This document shows, in pieces, positions 1-9,897 of a stretch of 23,618 bases of DNA. The position numbers were made by a program, and so were the translations under genes. Position 1 is the first letter of the stretch. Every line of letters starts with the position of its first letter. The stretch comes from Rhizophagus sp. LPA8_4_AMF (Eukaryota; Glomeromycota; Glomeromycetes; Glomerales; Glomeraceae): contig JADRCO010001008.1 of the NCBI GenBank assembly GCA_021464525.1, positions 1-23,618 on the forward strand, written 5' to 3'. The notes under the pieces were generated by a model. It searched no databases and was not told the origin of the DNA. It saw nothing but the letters and a program-made list of their open reading frames with translations.

Positions 1-1135
1 ATCTATATAATTATGTCTATCTCTATTATCCTAAACTAATTTTTGCTTCGTATGCTAAATTTTATTTAATTGATGTGAAGTTCCTGGGGTTAATAAAATT
101 AGACTGAAATATAGTTTAGATATTTTATCAATATGGGAAATATACTTGAATTTTATTGACTTGGAACCCGAAATAGGCTTGATCTGATCCAGCAGAAAAT
201 AAATTGTGAATCTTATTAGATATGTAAACGTGAATTCAGCCGTGTGTCGCGCATTAGTCCTTGTAAGAGAAAGAACCCACAGATATTTAACGGAATATGC
301 GAATTATTACAAAGGTAATAAATTTAAATAGAAAAAAATTTTCATCATATTAAAATCTTTATATAATTTAATGAAGCTCACCAATTGCTCGTTTATTTAA
401 TAAAAATGTTAAGAATGAGATCAGAATATACGCTATATTACTAACGCCTTAATAAATTTTACGAGATATTGTAAGAATCATCTCATTTTACCATCCGCAA
501 TAATTTTACGTTATAAAACTTATTTATGTCATTTTTCTTTGATAAATCTACGTTAAAGCACGGCCTAAGGAAGGAGAATTTCATAATTACTAGTGCATTG
601 ACTTGATAGGAAAGTAAATTTAGAATTAACCAGCTACAGATTTTATTTAATCTCTCTTTCGAAATCGCTTGTTAATTATTTCATTGACGTGTCTACCGAT
701 TGGAAGCCATAAAAATTTTATTCGGAATTAATTTTTAAATAATTTTTTAAGCGAAATATATTGTAATATTCCCTGATGTATACATTATTATTTGAAATAT
801 AACGAAAATTTTTCGTTGGATTGTTTACAGTTTACGGTTTAATTTTTTGTCCCTGAAATGTATAATTCGCCAGGAATTCATTATAAAAACCACCGTCAAA
901 GTTCAATAGGTTTGATTATATCTTTAAGGTCCAGATAAACTCTAATGAAAGAAATTTAATTTAGTAAGCGAATCCTCAGTCACGCATATAATATATACGT
1001 CCCTCTCAATTTAAATAATAAATGAAAAAAAAAAATTCTTTTTCAATATAATATAAATTTATTTATAATAGAAATAATATCAATATATAAATTCGATATT
1101 TCGATATACAGGTACCAATACATATCATAATATAT
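1..1135. other. A/T-rich intergenic DNA, no gene seen
   Basis: I find no open frame of useful length, no tRNA-like fold and no inverted-end element in this stretch. The last 100 bases are almost pure A/T and lie just downstream of the stop of the minus-strand SMYD-like gene, so they probably contain its 3' UTR and poly(A) region. No specific signal could be fixed. Confidence 0.6.
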
Positions 1136-2806
1136 TTAATTATCATATTTTTTAACCCAATCAGGAATTACCGGATAATGAAAATGCCAATTAACTGGTT
1201 CTTGATTAGCTTCACCAGGCTCATATACACATCTTTCACATTTACATATAAAACCAAAAGTAGTAACTAATCCATTATGTCTTTCAGTTGTACGTTGTCT
1301 AGGATCACAATAACTTTTAAGAACTTGTTCATTTTCTTCAATATCTCTTGAAGGAACAAAAAATATTCTAGCTGGGTGATATAAATTATCAACATCATCA
1401 ATTTTACATCGCATTCTTATATTATCACGAATTGGTCCAGGACTTGTATCATAATCTTGTGATAAATATTGTGCATCAAAGAAACTTGGTACACAACAAT
1501 GATTAACTAATGATGATAATGGATAAAGTGCTAATGTATCTATCACTTCTGAATCTCCAGGTCCAGGAAATGAATTCGGTAAAACCGTATTCATTACTGT
1601 AATAAAAATCCAATAATCATATCGTAAATCAAATCTTGAAACTTCTATTATACGAAGAATATTCAAATAAATTTCATAAAATAATGGATCATAAATCATC
1701 TTTCCTCTAAATGGTGTTGATACAGGTGCAAACCTACATAAATGTTTAATTTCTTCAATATCCAATGGACAAATATCTCGAATTTTTGCTACCGCAAAAA
1801 TTCTAACCGTTAACATTAAATGATGTAAAACTCCTATATTATCAGAATTAATAATATCAACAATTTCTTTAATTTCTTTATCCTTTCCACAAAGTGCTTT
1901 ATGATATAAATTCCATGATAATTTATGACATCTTTCACTACAAAAAACTTCCTCACAAGATCTTTTTGGACAATAATACGGATCCACTTTCTTTGGTCTT
2001 TCATATAAATTAAGTGATTCGTAAGGTGCATATCCAGGTTCATTTAATTCTTGAAAACAATAATCACATCGAAATACAATATAATTATGTGCCGTTAAAA
2101 AAGGATCTTCTTGAAGTGAGAGACGAGATTTATTAATTGATGTCTTTACGACAATTCCTAATTGTTCTGAATCATCAATCCGAACTTTGGATATCTTAAG
2201 TAAAAAATTACTAGCAGAATCAAGTTTTTGTTGAAGTTTTTCTATCATTTCTACAGATGTTCGTTCTTCATTTCTTTTATCCCAAGGATATCTTCTTTCA
2301 AATTTATAAAATCCATGCCTCTTTCGTGCTTCAGTTATTTGACAAGATTGTAAAAATTGATCATGTAATAATGAAGTCTTGTAAAAATCTTCTTTCTTCT
2401 TTTCCCAAATATTAAAATCATTTTTAGTATAAGATTTCATCGATGGATCTTCTTTTTTAGCTAAATCCATACAAGCTTTATATTCAAATGCTGCATGTTT
2501 AGGTAAACCTAAAACACCATATGCTTCTCCCATACGATATTTTCCTTTAAGTTTTAATTTAAACAAATAAATATTATCTTTAAAATCTTGTTCTGGGTAT
2601 TCTGCTAAAATATTTACAGAATTTTCTGAATCATGTAACGCTAGTTCAGGATATCCGGCTTTAAGACATGCGAAAGCTCTATTACACCAAAGGTAAGGAT
2701 CTTTTGGTGTTAATTTAAGTCCTTCAGTATAATGTTCCCATGCTGAAATATAATCTCCTTTTTTTATTGCTTCATTACCATTTTCTCGATGATCTAATGA
2801 TTGCAT
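1136..2806 (-). CDS. TPR-MYND-SET domain protein, SMYD4-like putative lysine methyltransferase
   Basis: This is a single-exon gene of 556 residues. Residues 1-120 form TPR-like helices (ENGNEAIKKGDYISAWEHY, then LWCNRAFACLKAGYPELAL). Residues 208-240 look like an N-SET strand pair (QLGIVV, then LQEDPF). A MYND zinc finger spans about 247-306, with ligands C247, C250, C279, C284, C289, C293, H302 and C306. A helical insert follows, then the SET core: YPLSSLVNHCCVPS (429-441), IFFVPSRDIEENEQVLKSY (481-499), and a post-SET cysteine cluster FICKCERC (519-526). N-terminal TPRs before MYND-SET match SMYD4 rather than SMYD1-3, whose TPR-like helices are C-terminal. SMYD proteins use S-adenosylmethionine to methylate lysines on histone or cytosolic proteins; the substrate here is unknown. 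The usual NHSCxPN motif reads NHCCVPS and the GEE motif reads ENEQ, but N435, H436 and Y499 remain, so activity is possible but uncertain. The start is the first Met and runs straight into the TPR. Confidence 0.9.
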   Translation of the reverse strand: MQSLDHRENGNEAIKKGDYISAWEHYTEGLKLTPKDPYLWCNRAFACLKAGYPELALHDSENSVNILAEYPEQDFKDNIYLFKLKLKGKYRMGEAYGVLGLPKHAAFEYKACMDLAKKEDPSMKSYTKNDFNIWEKKKEDFYKTSLLHDQFLQSCQITEARKRHGFYKFERRYPWDKRNEERTSVEMIEKLQQKLDSASNFLLKISKVRIDDSEQLGIVVKTSINKSRLSLQEDPFLTAHNYIVFRCDYCFQELNEPGYAPYESLNLYERPKKVDPYYCPKRSCEEVFCSERCHKLSWNLYHKALCGKDKEIKEIVDIINSDNIGVLHHLMLTVRIFAVAKIRDICPLDIEEIKHLCRFAPVSTPFRGKMIYDPLFYEIYLNILRIIEVSRFDLRYDYWIFITVMNTVLPNSFPGPGDSEVIDTLALYPLSSLVNHCCVPSFFDAQYLSQDYDTSPGPIRDNIRMRCKIDDVDNLYHPARIFFVPSRDIEENEQVLKSYCDPRQRTTERHNGLVTTFGFICKCERCVYEPGEANQEPVNWHFHYPVIPDWVKKYDN

Positions 2807-2824
2807 TTTTTTATGTTTTTATTT

Positions 2825-2957
2825 TATATATATATATATATATATTGTATATATAGAGGAAATTTTATTTTATTTTTAATTTTTTTTTGTTGGTGAGAAA
2901 ACAAAAAATTGAGATAACACGTATTTATAAAAAAAAAAAAAAAAATTTTTTTTTTCA
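2825..2957 (-). promoter_or_regulatory. Putative promoter region of the SMYD-like gene
   Basis: Immediately 5' of the minus-strand start codon there is an alternating TA run (about 2825-2846), followed further upstream by about 17 A and 12 T in a row on the plus strand. Together these form an A/T-only, poly(dA:dT)-bearing stretch that is expected to exclude nucleosomes. The promoter role is inferred from position and composition; no transcription start can be read from the sequence. Confidence 0.3.
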
Positions 2958-4231
2958 CATACTTTTACTTTTGTATCTTTTGTTTCCCGATTTAGTTTAA
3001 TAGATCATCAAAAAAATTTTTTGTCACATGAAGTAATCAATAACCACGCAGTAATTGTATGAAATTAAGGAATAAAAATGTTAATTGATAAACACAATAA
3101 CGTCTTTTTATAAAAATGAATTACATTATTAAATTATATAATGATTGGATGAATAATTTCTTTTGTTGTAAATAATGAGTTAATAAATTACGATCGAGTT
3201 ATTTGAACCAAATTGATCCTTATAAAATAAAATTTATAATGGGTTTTATTTAAAAAATTTATTAAAATTCAAAGTTATATACAGTACATCAGATACAGTA
3301 CATCAGAAGAATTTGAATTCAAAAATTAATTAAACAATTAAATACGCTTACGTTATGAAAATTGCTAAAATTATTCATCGACATAAGATATTCTTAAACA
3401 TAACGGTAAATGTTCTGTATTATTCATCCTGATTTAAAAAGCTCAAATTCCCATACATCTAGTGATTATCATGTAAAAAAAAATAAATGTTCTTTAATTG
3501 AAAAAAAAAATTAATTTAAAAAAAAAAATTGATTATAATAAAGAATACTTACAATATATACCCGATTTACAATTTTCTGATATGTAAATTAAAATCTTGA
3601 TTCTTTCGAAAGTTAGGTAAATCCGTTGAACAGAGTTTATCACCAACAATAAATTGATCCCGATTTTACCAATATAATATCATGAACGATAATTCATCAA
3701 TTTTGAGGCGTTGTAATTGATGCGAATAACAGTGCCTTTTCATTAAATCAGCTGAAAATCCCCGTCTTGTCTGCTTCAACTTCTTATCACCAATTTATCA
3801 CAATCATGACATTTCGTGATTCTTTCAGTAATGTTTAAACGTGTGATTCCTCTTCACAAATATCTATAGATAATTTATAGGAAGTCGACACGAAGAGATT
3901 ATCCACAAAAATAATTCCAAGATTATAAACATTGAATATTTTCGTATATTTTAATCACGAAATAATTCAGAAGCAAGAAAAGATTTAAAATCCAAGAATA
4001 CCAGTAATAGTATTTATTATTAATCATAATTGCTCGGTCAAATTTTGTTACATAAATAAATTTGTTATTCCCGTACCTTGAACGGTCATGCTGAATTAAT
4101 CCTACATCATGAATTAATTTAATCCTGATAATCCTGTGAGAAATATCTGAAAGAAGGAAAATGATGGAAATCAACACGTTTTGCATGATCCGTTATAACC
4201 CATTTATAGGATCTGTGTAGAACTCAAGAAT

Positions 4232-4717
4232 CATCCAATCTTTGATAGTATTCTGTTTGAATTGTTGAAATTTTACGTGAGTTCAAAATACTTTATCAAA
4301 TATCCAAAGTCGTTATCGTTCTTTTTAAAACTTTTTGACCATAAATCCATTATCAATCCACAATTTCTTTTAATCGATACTAAACCACTTCTGCCATACA
4401 TTCTACATGTGCGCACTAATTTTGCTGGTTTGCATTGAGTTTATCTATAACATCAATCACTTGTGATAAATAATCCAATCTTGATGATGTTCTTGATGGA
4501 GTTCTGCTTGAATTGTTGAACGTTTTACATGCGCTCAATATTATATAATCAAATATCAAAAGTCGGTATCGTTCTTATTAAAAAAATTTTTCGACCATAA
4601 ATCCATTATCATAATTCCACTATTTCTTATAATCAGTATCAACACCTTTCCCACCATTTGAGAATACATTTTATATGCGCGTACTAAATTTGCTGGTTTG
4701 CATATAACATCAATCAC
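4232..4717. repeat. Degenerate tandem duplication, two units of about 230-247 bp
   Basis: Unit 1 (about 4232-4460) and unit 2 (about 4471-4717) share the same ordered landmarks: ATCCAATCTT, TGAATTGTTGAA, TATCGTTCTT, GACCATAAATCCATTATC, TTTGCTGGTTTGCAT and CATCAATCAC. The units differ by many substitutions and short indels, so the duplication is old. Neither unit holds an open frame I can recognise. The parent could be an old mobile element or a decayed exon. Confidence 0.75.
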
Positions 4718-5409
4718 ATAAAACATTTTAATACAAGTCGGTTTCGCAAGTTATTTCACTACACTCTACACTCTTCAGTCTCCATTCATTAATAATACAA
4801 CAGATTTTTAGTAACTTTTATATTTCCACCGAATAAAATAATTCCTGAATCTCGCGCTTCCTAATTTTTGAAATTTCAAGAAATTTTAATTAGTCAAATT
4901 AGTCAATAATATAATTGAGATTAAAATTATAAAAAAATTTTAATTATTATTTGTAAGATCGACTCACCAAGAGCTTAACCCATTCAATTTATAATTACAT
5001 TACCAAATTCATTATCGACAATTATTCTAAGCGAATAAATAACAGTTTCAAAATTAGCCGAACTTAATGCCAAATAAGCTGCAGTATTTAATTAAAGTTT
5101 TGATTTATTTGTTGTAATAAAAATGCTTTTCTGGTAATAAATTATTATATAATGACTATATTTTTTTATTTTGAATATTGAATTACAAGAAAATGTTCTT
5201 TTCCATGAAAAGTAAGAAAACGTTCAACATCGTTATTGAACGATACATATTGATCGACAGTGTCACCTGGCGAAGTTGGCGTATTTTCACGTCACGCCTT
5301 TTGTTCGCTAAATTCGTAACTTTTGAAACTACAGCATTACGCCATTTTATTTAATTAACATAATTATAATATGTGAAATAAAAAAAAAAAATTTTTACCA
5401 ATTTTTAAT

Positions 5410-6609
5410 CTATTCAATTATGTTTAAATTCTTACAACATCGTAATAATTGTTTTGCATCACATTCATTAGCAATATTTTCAATCTCACATAAATTATCA
5501 TGATTCAAATAACCCTTTAATTCCTTCTCACACCTTTGAATTAAAGTAGGTATAAGAAATTTAGAAGAATAACGAAGTAATGTAATCCATTTATCATAAC
5601 TTTCAATATTTGGTAGTGTACCAGTACAAATATAATTAATAATAATTTTTAATGAACTATAAGGAATATCGGCATTAGTTAATGTGATTGTTTTATCTTT
5701 TGATTTCATTAACGTATTAAAATAATCTGATCTTTCTGATAATATCTTGGAACAAACATGAAATTCCCTAGATTTCTTATTAGAATTACTAGAACTTGCA
5801 ATATTTTGATCCTCAGTTGAAAATTCATAATGAATAATAAAATCATTTATTGATTCATCATCCGAAAATAATAATTTTGGTAAAGAATCAATAATAATAT
5901 CAGGTTTTAATTCCATCTTAATATCAAATCCAAAAGATTTATCATCTATGTCCCTGAAAAATAATAATTTATTCAAATCTTGTTCATCATCATCTCTTAA
6001 ACGCGCCATTAATATAAAACCATATTCATTTTTAACAAATCGTGTCACGTCTTCGATCTCGTTTATATGATGTGTATTTTGATTAAATTGAATTAAATTC
6101 CAAGTTGGGTTTGGATTTTTCATCGTAGGTAATGGTTTAATAAACCATTGAATACTTGCAGAATTATTTAACATACCAAGTGGTAATCTTAAATCAATAG
6201 AATTAATAATATAACTTCCAATACGATAATCAAATTTCCAAGAAATTTCCCCATCATCATCATTTATTAATTCTATATCACTAGTTCCTTTCCATTTTTT
6301 TAAATATTTATTAGATAAAATACCATTTTCATAATAAGAGTTGGTTTTTGTATTATATGATATTCTATTCTTATATAAATTATTATTATTATTCATTTTA
6401 ATTGGTACAACATGAAGTAAAAATTTATCACAAAATATTCCTCCATTAGTTTCATCATAAACTTTGGCGGTTTCTATAGGTTCGGGTTCGTATAACGGAT
6501 TATTATTATTATTATTATATATATTAGAGTTGGTGTTTAAGTTTCCGTTTGATAAACTATTGCTTGAAGAATTTTCTTTTAAGATATTATACATAATATT
6601 AAGATACAT
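5410..6609 (-). CDS. PAW-like/BTB protein, divergent tandem paralogue
   Basis: This is a single-exon gene of 399 residues and a paralogue of the gene at 8551-9897. Long stretches match, such as RISYNT.TN.YYENGILS (82-99), EISWKFDYRIGSYIINS (121-137) and IQWFIKPLPTMKNP (153-166). An Asn-rich N-terminus (residues 20-37) is coded by an AAT-type microsatellite. The PAW-like region (about 80-220) is eroded: about 30 residues are missing after KKW (104-106) compared with the neighbour, removing its DWKKIYLAR strand. The diagnostic GGxxxxxWQxxQLFRQ end is replaced by RDDDEQDLNKLLFFRD (205-220). The BTB fold (about 255-365) is preserved: DFIIHYE, FHVCSKILSERSDYF, ITLTNADI, LKIIINYICTGTLP. A short BACK-like tail follows (EIENIANECDAKQLLRCC). 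BTB domains dimerise and often bind CUL3. Glycan binding by this copy is doubtful. The reading frame is intact, so I call it a gene and not a pseudogene. Confidence 0.88.
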   Translation of the reverse strand: MYLNIMYNILKENSSSNSLSNGNLNTNSNIYNNNNNNPLYEPEPIETAKVYDETNGGIFCDKFLLHVVPIKMNNNNNLYKNRISYNTKTNSYYENGILSNKYLKKWKGTSDIELINDDDGEISWKFDYRIGSYIINSIDLRLPLGMLNNSASIQWFIKPLPTMKNPNPTWNLIQFNQNTHHINEIEDVTRFVKNEYGFILMARLRDDDEQDLNKLLFFRDIDDKSFGFDIKMELKPDIIIDSLPKLLFSDDESINDFIIHYEFSTEDQNIASSSNSNKKSREFHVCSKILSERSDYFNTLMKSKDKTITLTNADIPYSSLKIIINYICTGTLPNIESYDKWITLLRYSSKFLIPTLIQRCEKELKGYLNHDNLCEIENIANECDAKQLLRCCKNLNIIE

Positions 6610-8550
6610 TTTGACGATAGAACCAGATTTACAGTAAAAAAAAAATTTTAGGGTGTATTTTATATTTTATCAAGATGACACATGACATCATAAATGACGT
6701 ACGATCGGCATATCTAGACAACTTAAGTTCTAAATCGAATTTCTAATAATGTGAGCTGATTTTATTTCCGGAAGTATTTCCGATAAAATATCTGACTAAT
6801 GTTGTGGCTGTAAAGTTCCGGATCCTAAACTCACTGAACTTATTGCTTTTATTGACTGATTTGGGTATCTGATTCCTAATATCATCATTAACCGTGATAG
6901 GATCTTTTATAATATTTTATCGATCCTTAAACGCTTCGTCAAAATGGAAATTGAGACCTTTTTTTTTACTAGGATCTTTGCATCTACGATTTAGACTTTT
7001 AATCTGTCTTTCAAAAAAATATTGTAATTATCTAAGAAAGTTATAATGCATAAAAAACATACTTTAATATTTATTGAGGAAACAAAAAATAATTAGATCA
7101 TTCGCGTAATTAATGTATTTGGTGTATTAATTTGTGCTATAAAATAATAATATACAGTATATAAGTTGACTTTTAAAAAGTTGGAAAGTCCATCATATTT
7201 TGTTAATAAAAGAAAGATGTATTCAAAAGAATACAATAGAAAATATGGTTATATTTACCAGCGCATCATCAATTACTTTTCTTAACATGTTGCGAGTGAT
7301 TGCTCCCTAAATGCACTCTCTTAGAACCTGGTGGTCGGTATTTAACTTTGTCTCCTTGTCTCCATCATCCTTATTGCCATCATCATTATCATCCTTATCA
7401 GTGTTAGGTGTGAAGAATGTGTAGTCGGACAGTTGTAGGTACTGTATATTTCAAACATTCAAGGAACGACGCACTACTATTATTTGTGACTTGATTGATA
7501 TGAATTGCTAGTCATCCTAACAAAACAAATCATGTTCAAATATACGTCGTGAAAAGGTCATATTTGAGGTCATTAACGATCATAAATCTGAAAAGCTACC
7601 AAATGATCTAATATTAAGAGCTTGTCCATCATCTTCTATTGTCAATGCTGCGTTACATGCATTAACAATTCGGCTTCATCAACAGCGATCAACTATCAAA
7701 TTCCTCCTCATTACTGTTCAGATTTAATTTCAATTGCTAAATGTATCAGATAAACTTCCGGATCATTCAACTCTACATACTCAAGAAAGAATCTTGGGAC
7801 TTCCTTCTCTTTTATGCGATCTGGTCTAATCTGATTTTAGCTAAAATTGACGAACTCTTTGAAGATTGATGTGATATTACGCCTGATTGAGCTTCAATTA
7901 TGGATACCTATACAGGATACTATACATACATTACTTAAATTTTGATTAATCACTCTATATTCACTGTTCAGGGTTTTCTGGCAAAGCTTTATCTGGGTTT
8001 GTAAATTAGAAAGATTTCAGTTGATGACACACCGTAAACAATATGAAACGTAGAATTAAATACCGTGATGACGTGATTTCACTATACTTCTCAGAAACAT
8101 TCTTATTATTTGGTATAATAATTCCAATAAAATATCAACGTGTAAATCTCTACATTTGTTGATGCGTTACGTAAAAAAGGTTCGTTCTATAAAACATCAT
8201 CTAATCGTATGAAAGATAATCATACGGGCGCTAGATTAGTTTTAGCCATAAAATTACCACAGCTTCATTCATATAACACATTTTTCCGAGAATATTTTTT
8301 AAAAAATTTGATTTTTATTTAAAAACATGCGTTCTAAAGAGTATACGCTAATAATAATACTCATGATAATATTTTTCAAAAATAAAATAAACCGCGAAAT
8401 GTGAAAAAACTATTTTAATAAAAAAAAAATGAAAGAAAAAGAAAATTTACAAATATCCGTATATAATAACATAAATAAATATTGTTATTTTACCGAAAGA
8501 AAAAAAAATAAAAATAAAAAAAATAAAAATAAAATAATAATAAGATTATA
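6610..8550. other. Intergenic DNA between the PAW-BTB paralogues, with decayed coding-like patches
   Basis: This 1.9-kb spacer has no intact gene. Short patches have codon-like texture. A plus-strand block begins PDPKLTELIAFID near 6815 and continues FGYLIPNIIINRDRIFYNIL after a stop. Another near 7555-7730 contains NDHKSEKLPNDLILRACPSS. A minus-strand acidic block lies near 7315-7425. A small hairpin (CGTATGA/TCATACG) lies near 8206-8226. No family is recognised. The region 8280-8550 is A/T-rich and probably holds the 3' end of the minus-strand gene at 8551. Confidence 0.4.
6813..7870 (+). pseudogene. Possible decayed host gene, family unknown
   Basis: Several short plus-strand blocks of 35-60 codons read like protein but are broken by stops and frame changes: one near 6815-6965 (PKLTELIAFID, then RIFYNILSILKRFVKMEIET), one near 7555-7730 (LPNDLILRACPSSSIVNAAL) and one near 7737-7830 (DHSTLHTQERILGLPSLLCD). 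I recognise no domain. The blocks may derive from one gene or from unrelated pieces. The call rests only on reading-frame texture and is weak. Confidence 0.22.
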
Positions 8551-9897
8551 TTAACTAGTTTTAATCATCTGTTGACTTAATGGTGGTTCAAAATTATCAC
8601 AATATCGTAATAATTGCTCAGCACCATATTCATTAGCAATGGTTTTAACATCATTAAAATTATCATGATTCAAATAACTTCTTAATTCCTTCTCACATCT
8701 TTGAACTAAAGTAGGTATAAAAAATTTAGAAGCATCACAAAGTAATGTAATCCAATCATCATAACTTTCAATGCTTGAAAGTTTACCAGTATAAAGATAA
8801 TTAAGAATAATTTCTAATGATTCATAAGAAATATCAGAATCAGTCAAAGTAATTGATTTATCTTGTGATTCACCCATTTTTGATTCCAATAATTTACTAA
8901 AATAATTTGATAATAACTTTGAGTGAACATGAAAATCCTTAGGTTCCTTATCGATTTCCTCCTTATCAATTTCGTCCTTATCGATTTCCTCATTATCGAG
9001 AGAGCTAGAACTAGAAGTTGAAATAATTTGGTAATCATCAGCCGAAGATTCATAATGGATAACAAAATCACGCGTTGAATCATCCAAATTCGATAATTTT
9101 ATTAAAGGGTCGACAATAACATCAGGTTTTAATTCGACATTAACGTCCAAACCAAAAGTTTCATCATTTTCAACTTCTAAATTTTTATCCAATACACTAA
9201 AATTTTGTCTAAATAATTGAGATTTTTGCCAATTAATTGTAGTATCATCACCGCCACTTAAACGAGCTTGTAATATAAAACCATATTCATCTTTAACAAA
9301 TTGAGTAACATCAACGATCACATTTACATTTTGATCAGATTGTTTAACTTGAATTGACTTCCAACTTGGGTCTGGATTTTTCATCGTGGGTAATGGTTTA
9401 ATAAACCACTGAACGCTCGCAGAATTATCAAAAGTACCAAATGATAATCTTAACTTAAGAGAATTAATAATGTAACTACCAATACGATAATCAAATTTCC
9501 AAGAAATTTCACCATCATCATTCATTATTTCATTGGTAGAAGTTAATTTATCGGTAGGAGGAATTCTTGCCAAATATATTTTCTTCCAATCATATTCAAT
9601 TTTTAATTTAATATTATCCCATTGATAAGTTCCTTCCGCCCATTTCTTTAAATATTTATTAGATAAAATTCCATTCTCATAATAAGCGTTAGTTTGAGTA
9701 TTATAAGAGATTCTATTTATAAATAAATTATTCTTATCATCGACAGGTATAACATGAAGCGAAAATCTATCACTCAAAGTTCCTCCGCTAGTATCATCAT
9801 AAACTTTTCCAGCTTCTAAAACTTCAAAGTCATCGTTCGACGATGAACTACTTGGAAAATTTTCATTTATTAGATTATTTATGAAGTCGAGAATCAT
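8551..9897 (-). CDS. PAW-BTB fusion protein, putative glycan-reading CUL3 adaptor
   Basis: This is a single-exon gene of 448 residues. Residues about 35-232 match the PAW domain of cytosolic peptide:N-glycanase as I remember it, in the same order: ISYNTQTNAYYENG (63-76), DWKKIYLARI (103-112), EISWKFDYRIG (130-140), SASVQWFIK (159-167) and the closing LSGGDDTTINWQKSQLFRQ (213-231). That last block corresponds to the NGLY1 segment ending GDVAWQHTQLFRQ. Residues about 275-405 form a BTB/POZ domain: DFVIHYE, an acidic insert with EIDK repeats (303-318), FHVHSKLLSNYF, ITLTDSDI, LEIILNYLYTGKL and a final helix pair. A short BACK-like tail follows (VKTIANEYGAEQLLRYC). No transglutaminase-type catalytic domain is present, so it is not a glycanase. 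By family knowledge, PAW binds mannose and BTB recruits CUL3; the joint role is inferred. No signal peptide is seen, so it is probably cytosolic. Confidence 0.92.
   Translation of the reverse strand: MILDFINNLINENFPSSSSSNDDFEVLEAGKVYDDTSGGTLSDRFSLHVIPVDDKNNLFINRISYNTQTNAYYENGILSNKYLKKWAEGTYQWDNIKLKIEYDWKKIYLARIPPTDKLTSTNEIMNDDGEISWKFDYRIGSYIINSLKLRLSFGTFDNSASVQWFIKPLPTMKNPDPSWKSIQVKQSDQNVNVIVDVTQFVKDEYGFILQARLSGGDDTTINWQKSQLFRQNFSVLDKNLEVENDETFGLDVNVELKPDVIVDPLIKLSNLDDSTRDFVIHYESSADDYQIISTSSSSSLDNEEIDKDEIDKEEIDKEPKDFHVHSKLLSNYFSKLLESKMGESQDKSITLTDSDISYESLEIILNYLYTGKLSSIESYDDWITLLCDASKFFIPTLVQRCEKELRSYLNHDNFNDVKTIANEYGAEQLLRYCDNFEPPLSQQMIKTS
8945..9000 (-). repeat. 15-bp coding minisatellite (EIDK repeat) inside the BTB domain
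   Basis: The plus strand repeats TCCTTATCGATTTCC with few changes about 3.7 times. On the minus strand this codes the acidic series EEIDKDEIDKEEIDKE at residues 303-318, between the first strand and first helix of the BTB fold. The copies are nearly identical, so the array is young or still changing in length. The tandem paralogue at 5410-6609 has a Ser/Asn linker here instead. Confidence 0.85.

Larger units (their letters stand above)
2807..5409. other. A/T-rich intergenic region with promoter-like tracts and a degenerate duplication
   Basis: This 2.6-kb stretch separates the SMYD-like gene from the first PAW-BTB gene. The bases just upstream of the SMYD-like start carry a TA microsatellite (about 2825-2846) and a long A-run followed by a T-run (about 2929-2957). 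Such poly(dA:dT) tracts are typical nucleosome-poor promoter DNA. A degenerate tandem duplication lies at 4232-4717 and is listed separately. One minus-strand frame of 87 codons (3923-4186) has no recognisable motif, and I do not call it a gene. Confidence 0.5.

Noticed and set aside
3923-4186. Minus-strand 87-codon frame with a hydrophobic start, resembling a small secreted protein
   Set aside because: The composition is that of random A/T-rich DNA (Ile, Tyr, Asn, Lys), there is no cleavage-site context or Cys pattern, and nothing supports expression.
5410-6609. Treating the shorter PAW-BTB copy as a pseudogene
   Set aside because: The frame is fully open for 399 codons, the BTB core is well kept, and the losses are in-frame and limited to the PAW half.
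8206-8226. Short hairpin CGTATGA/TCATACG
   Set aside because: A 7-bp stem is expected by chance in a window this long, and it is not near a gene end that would need it.
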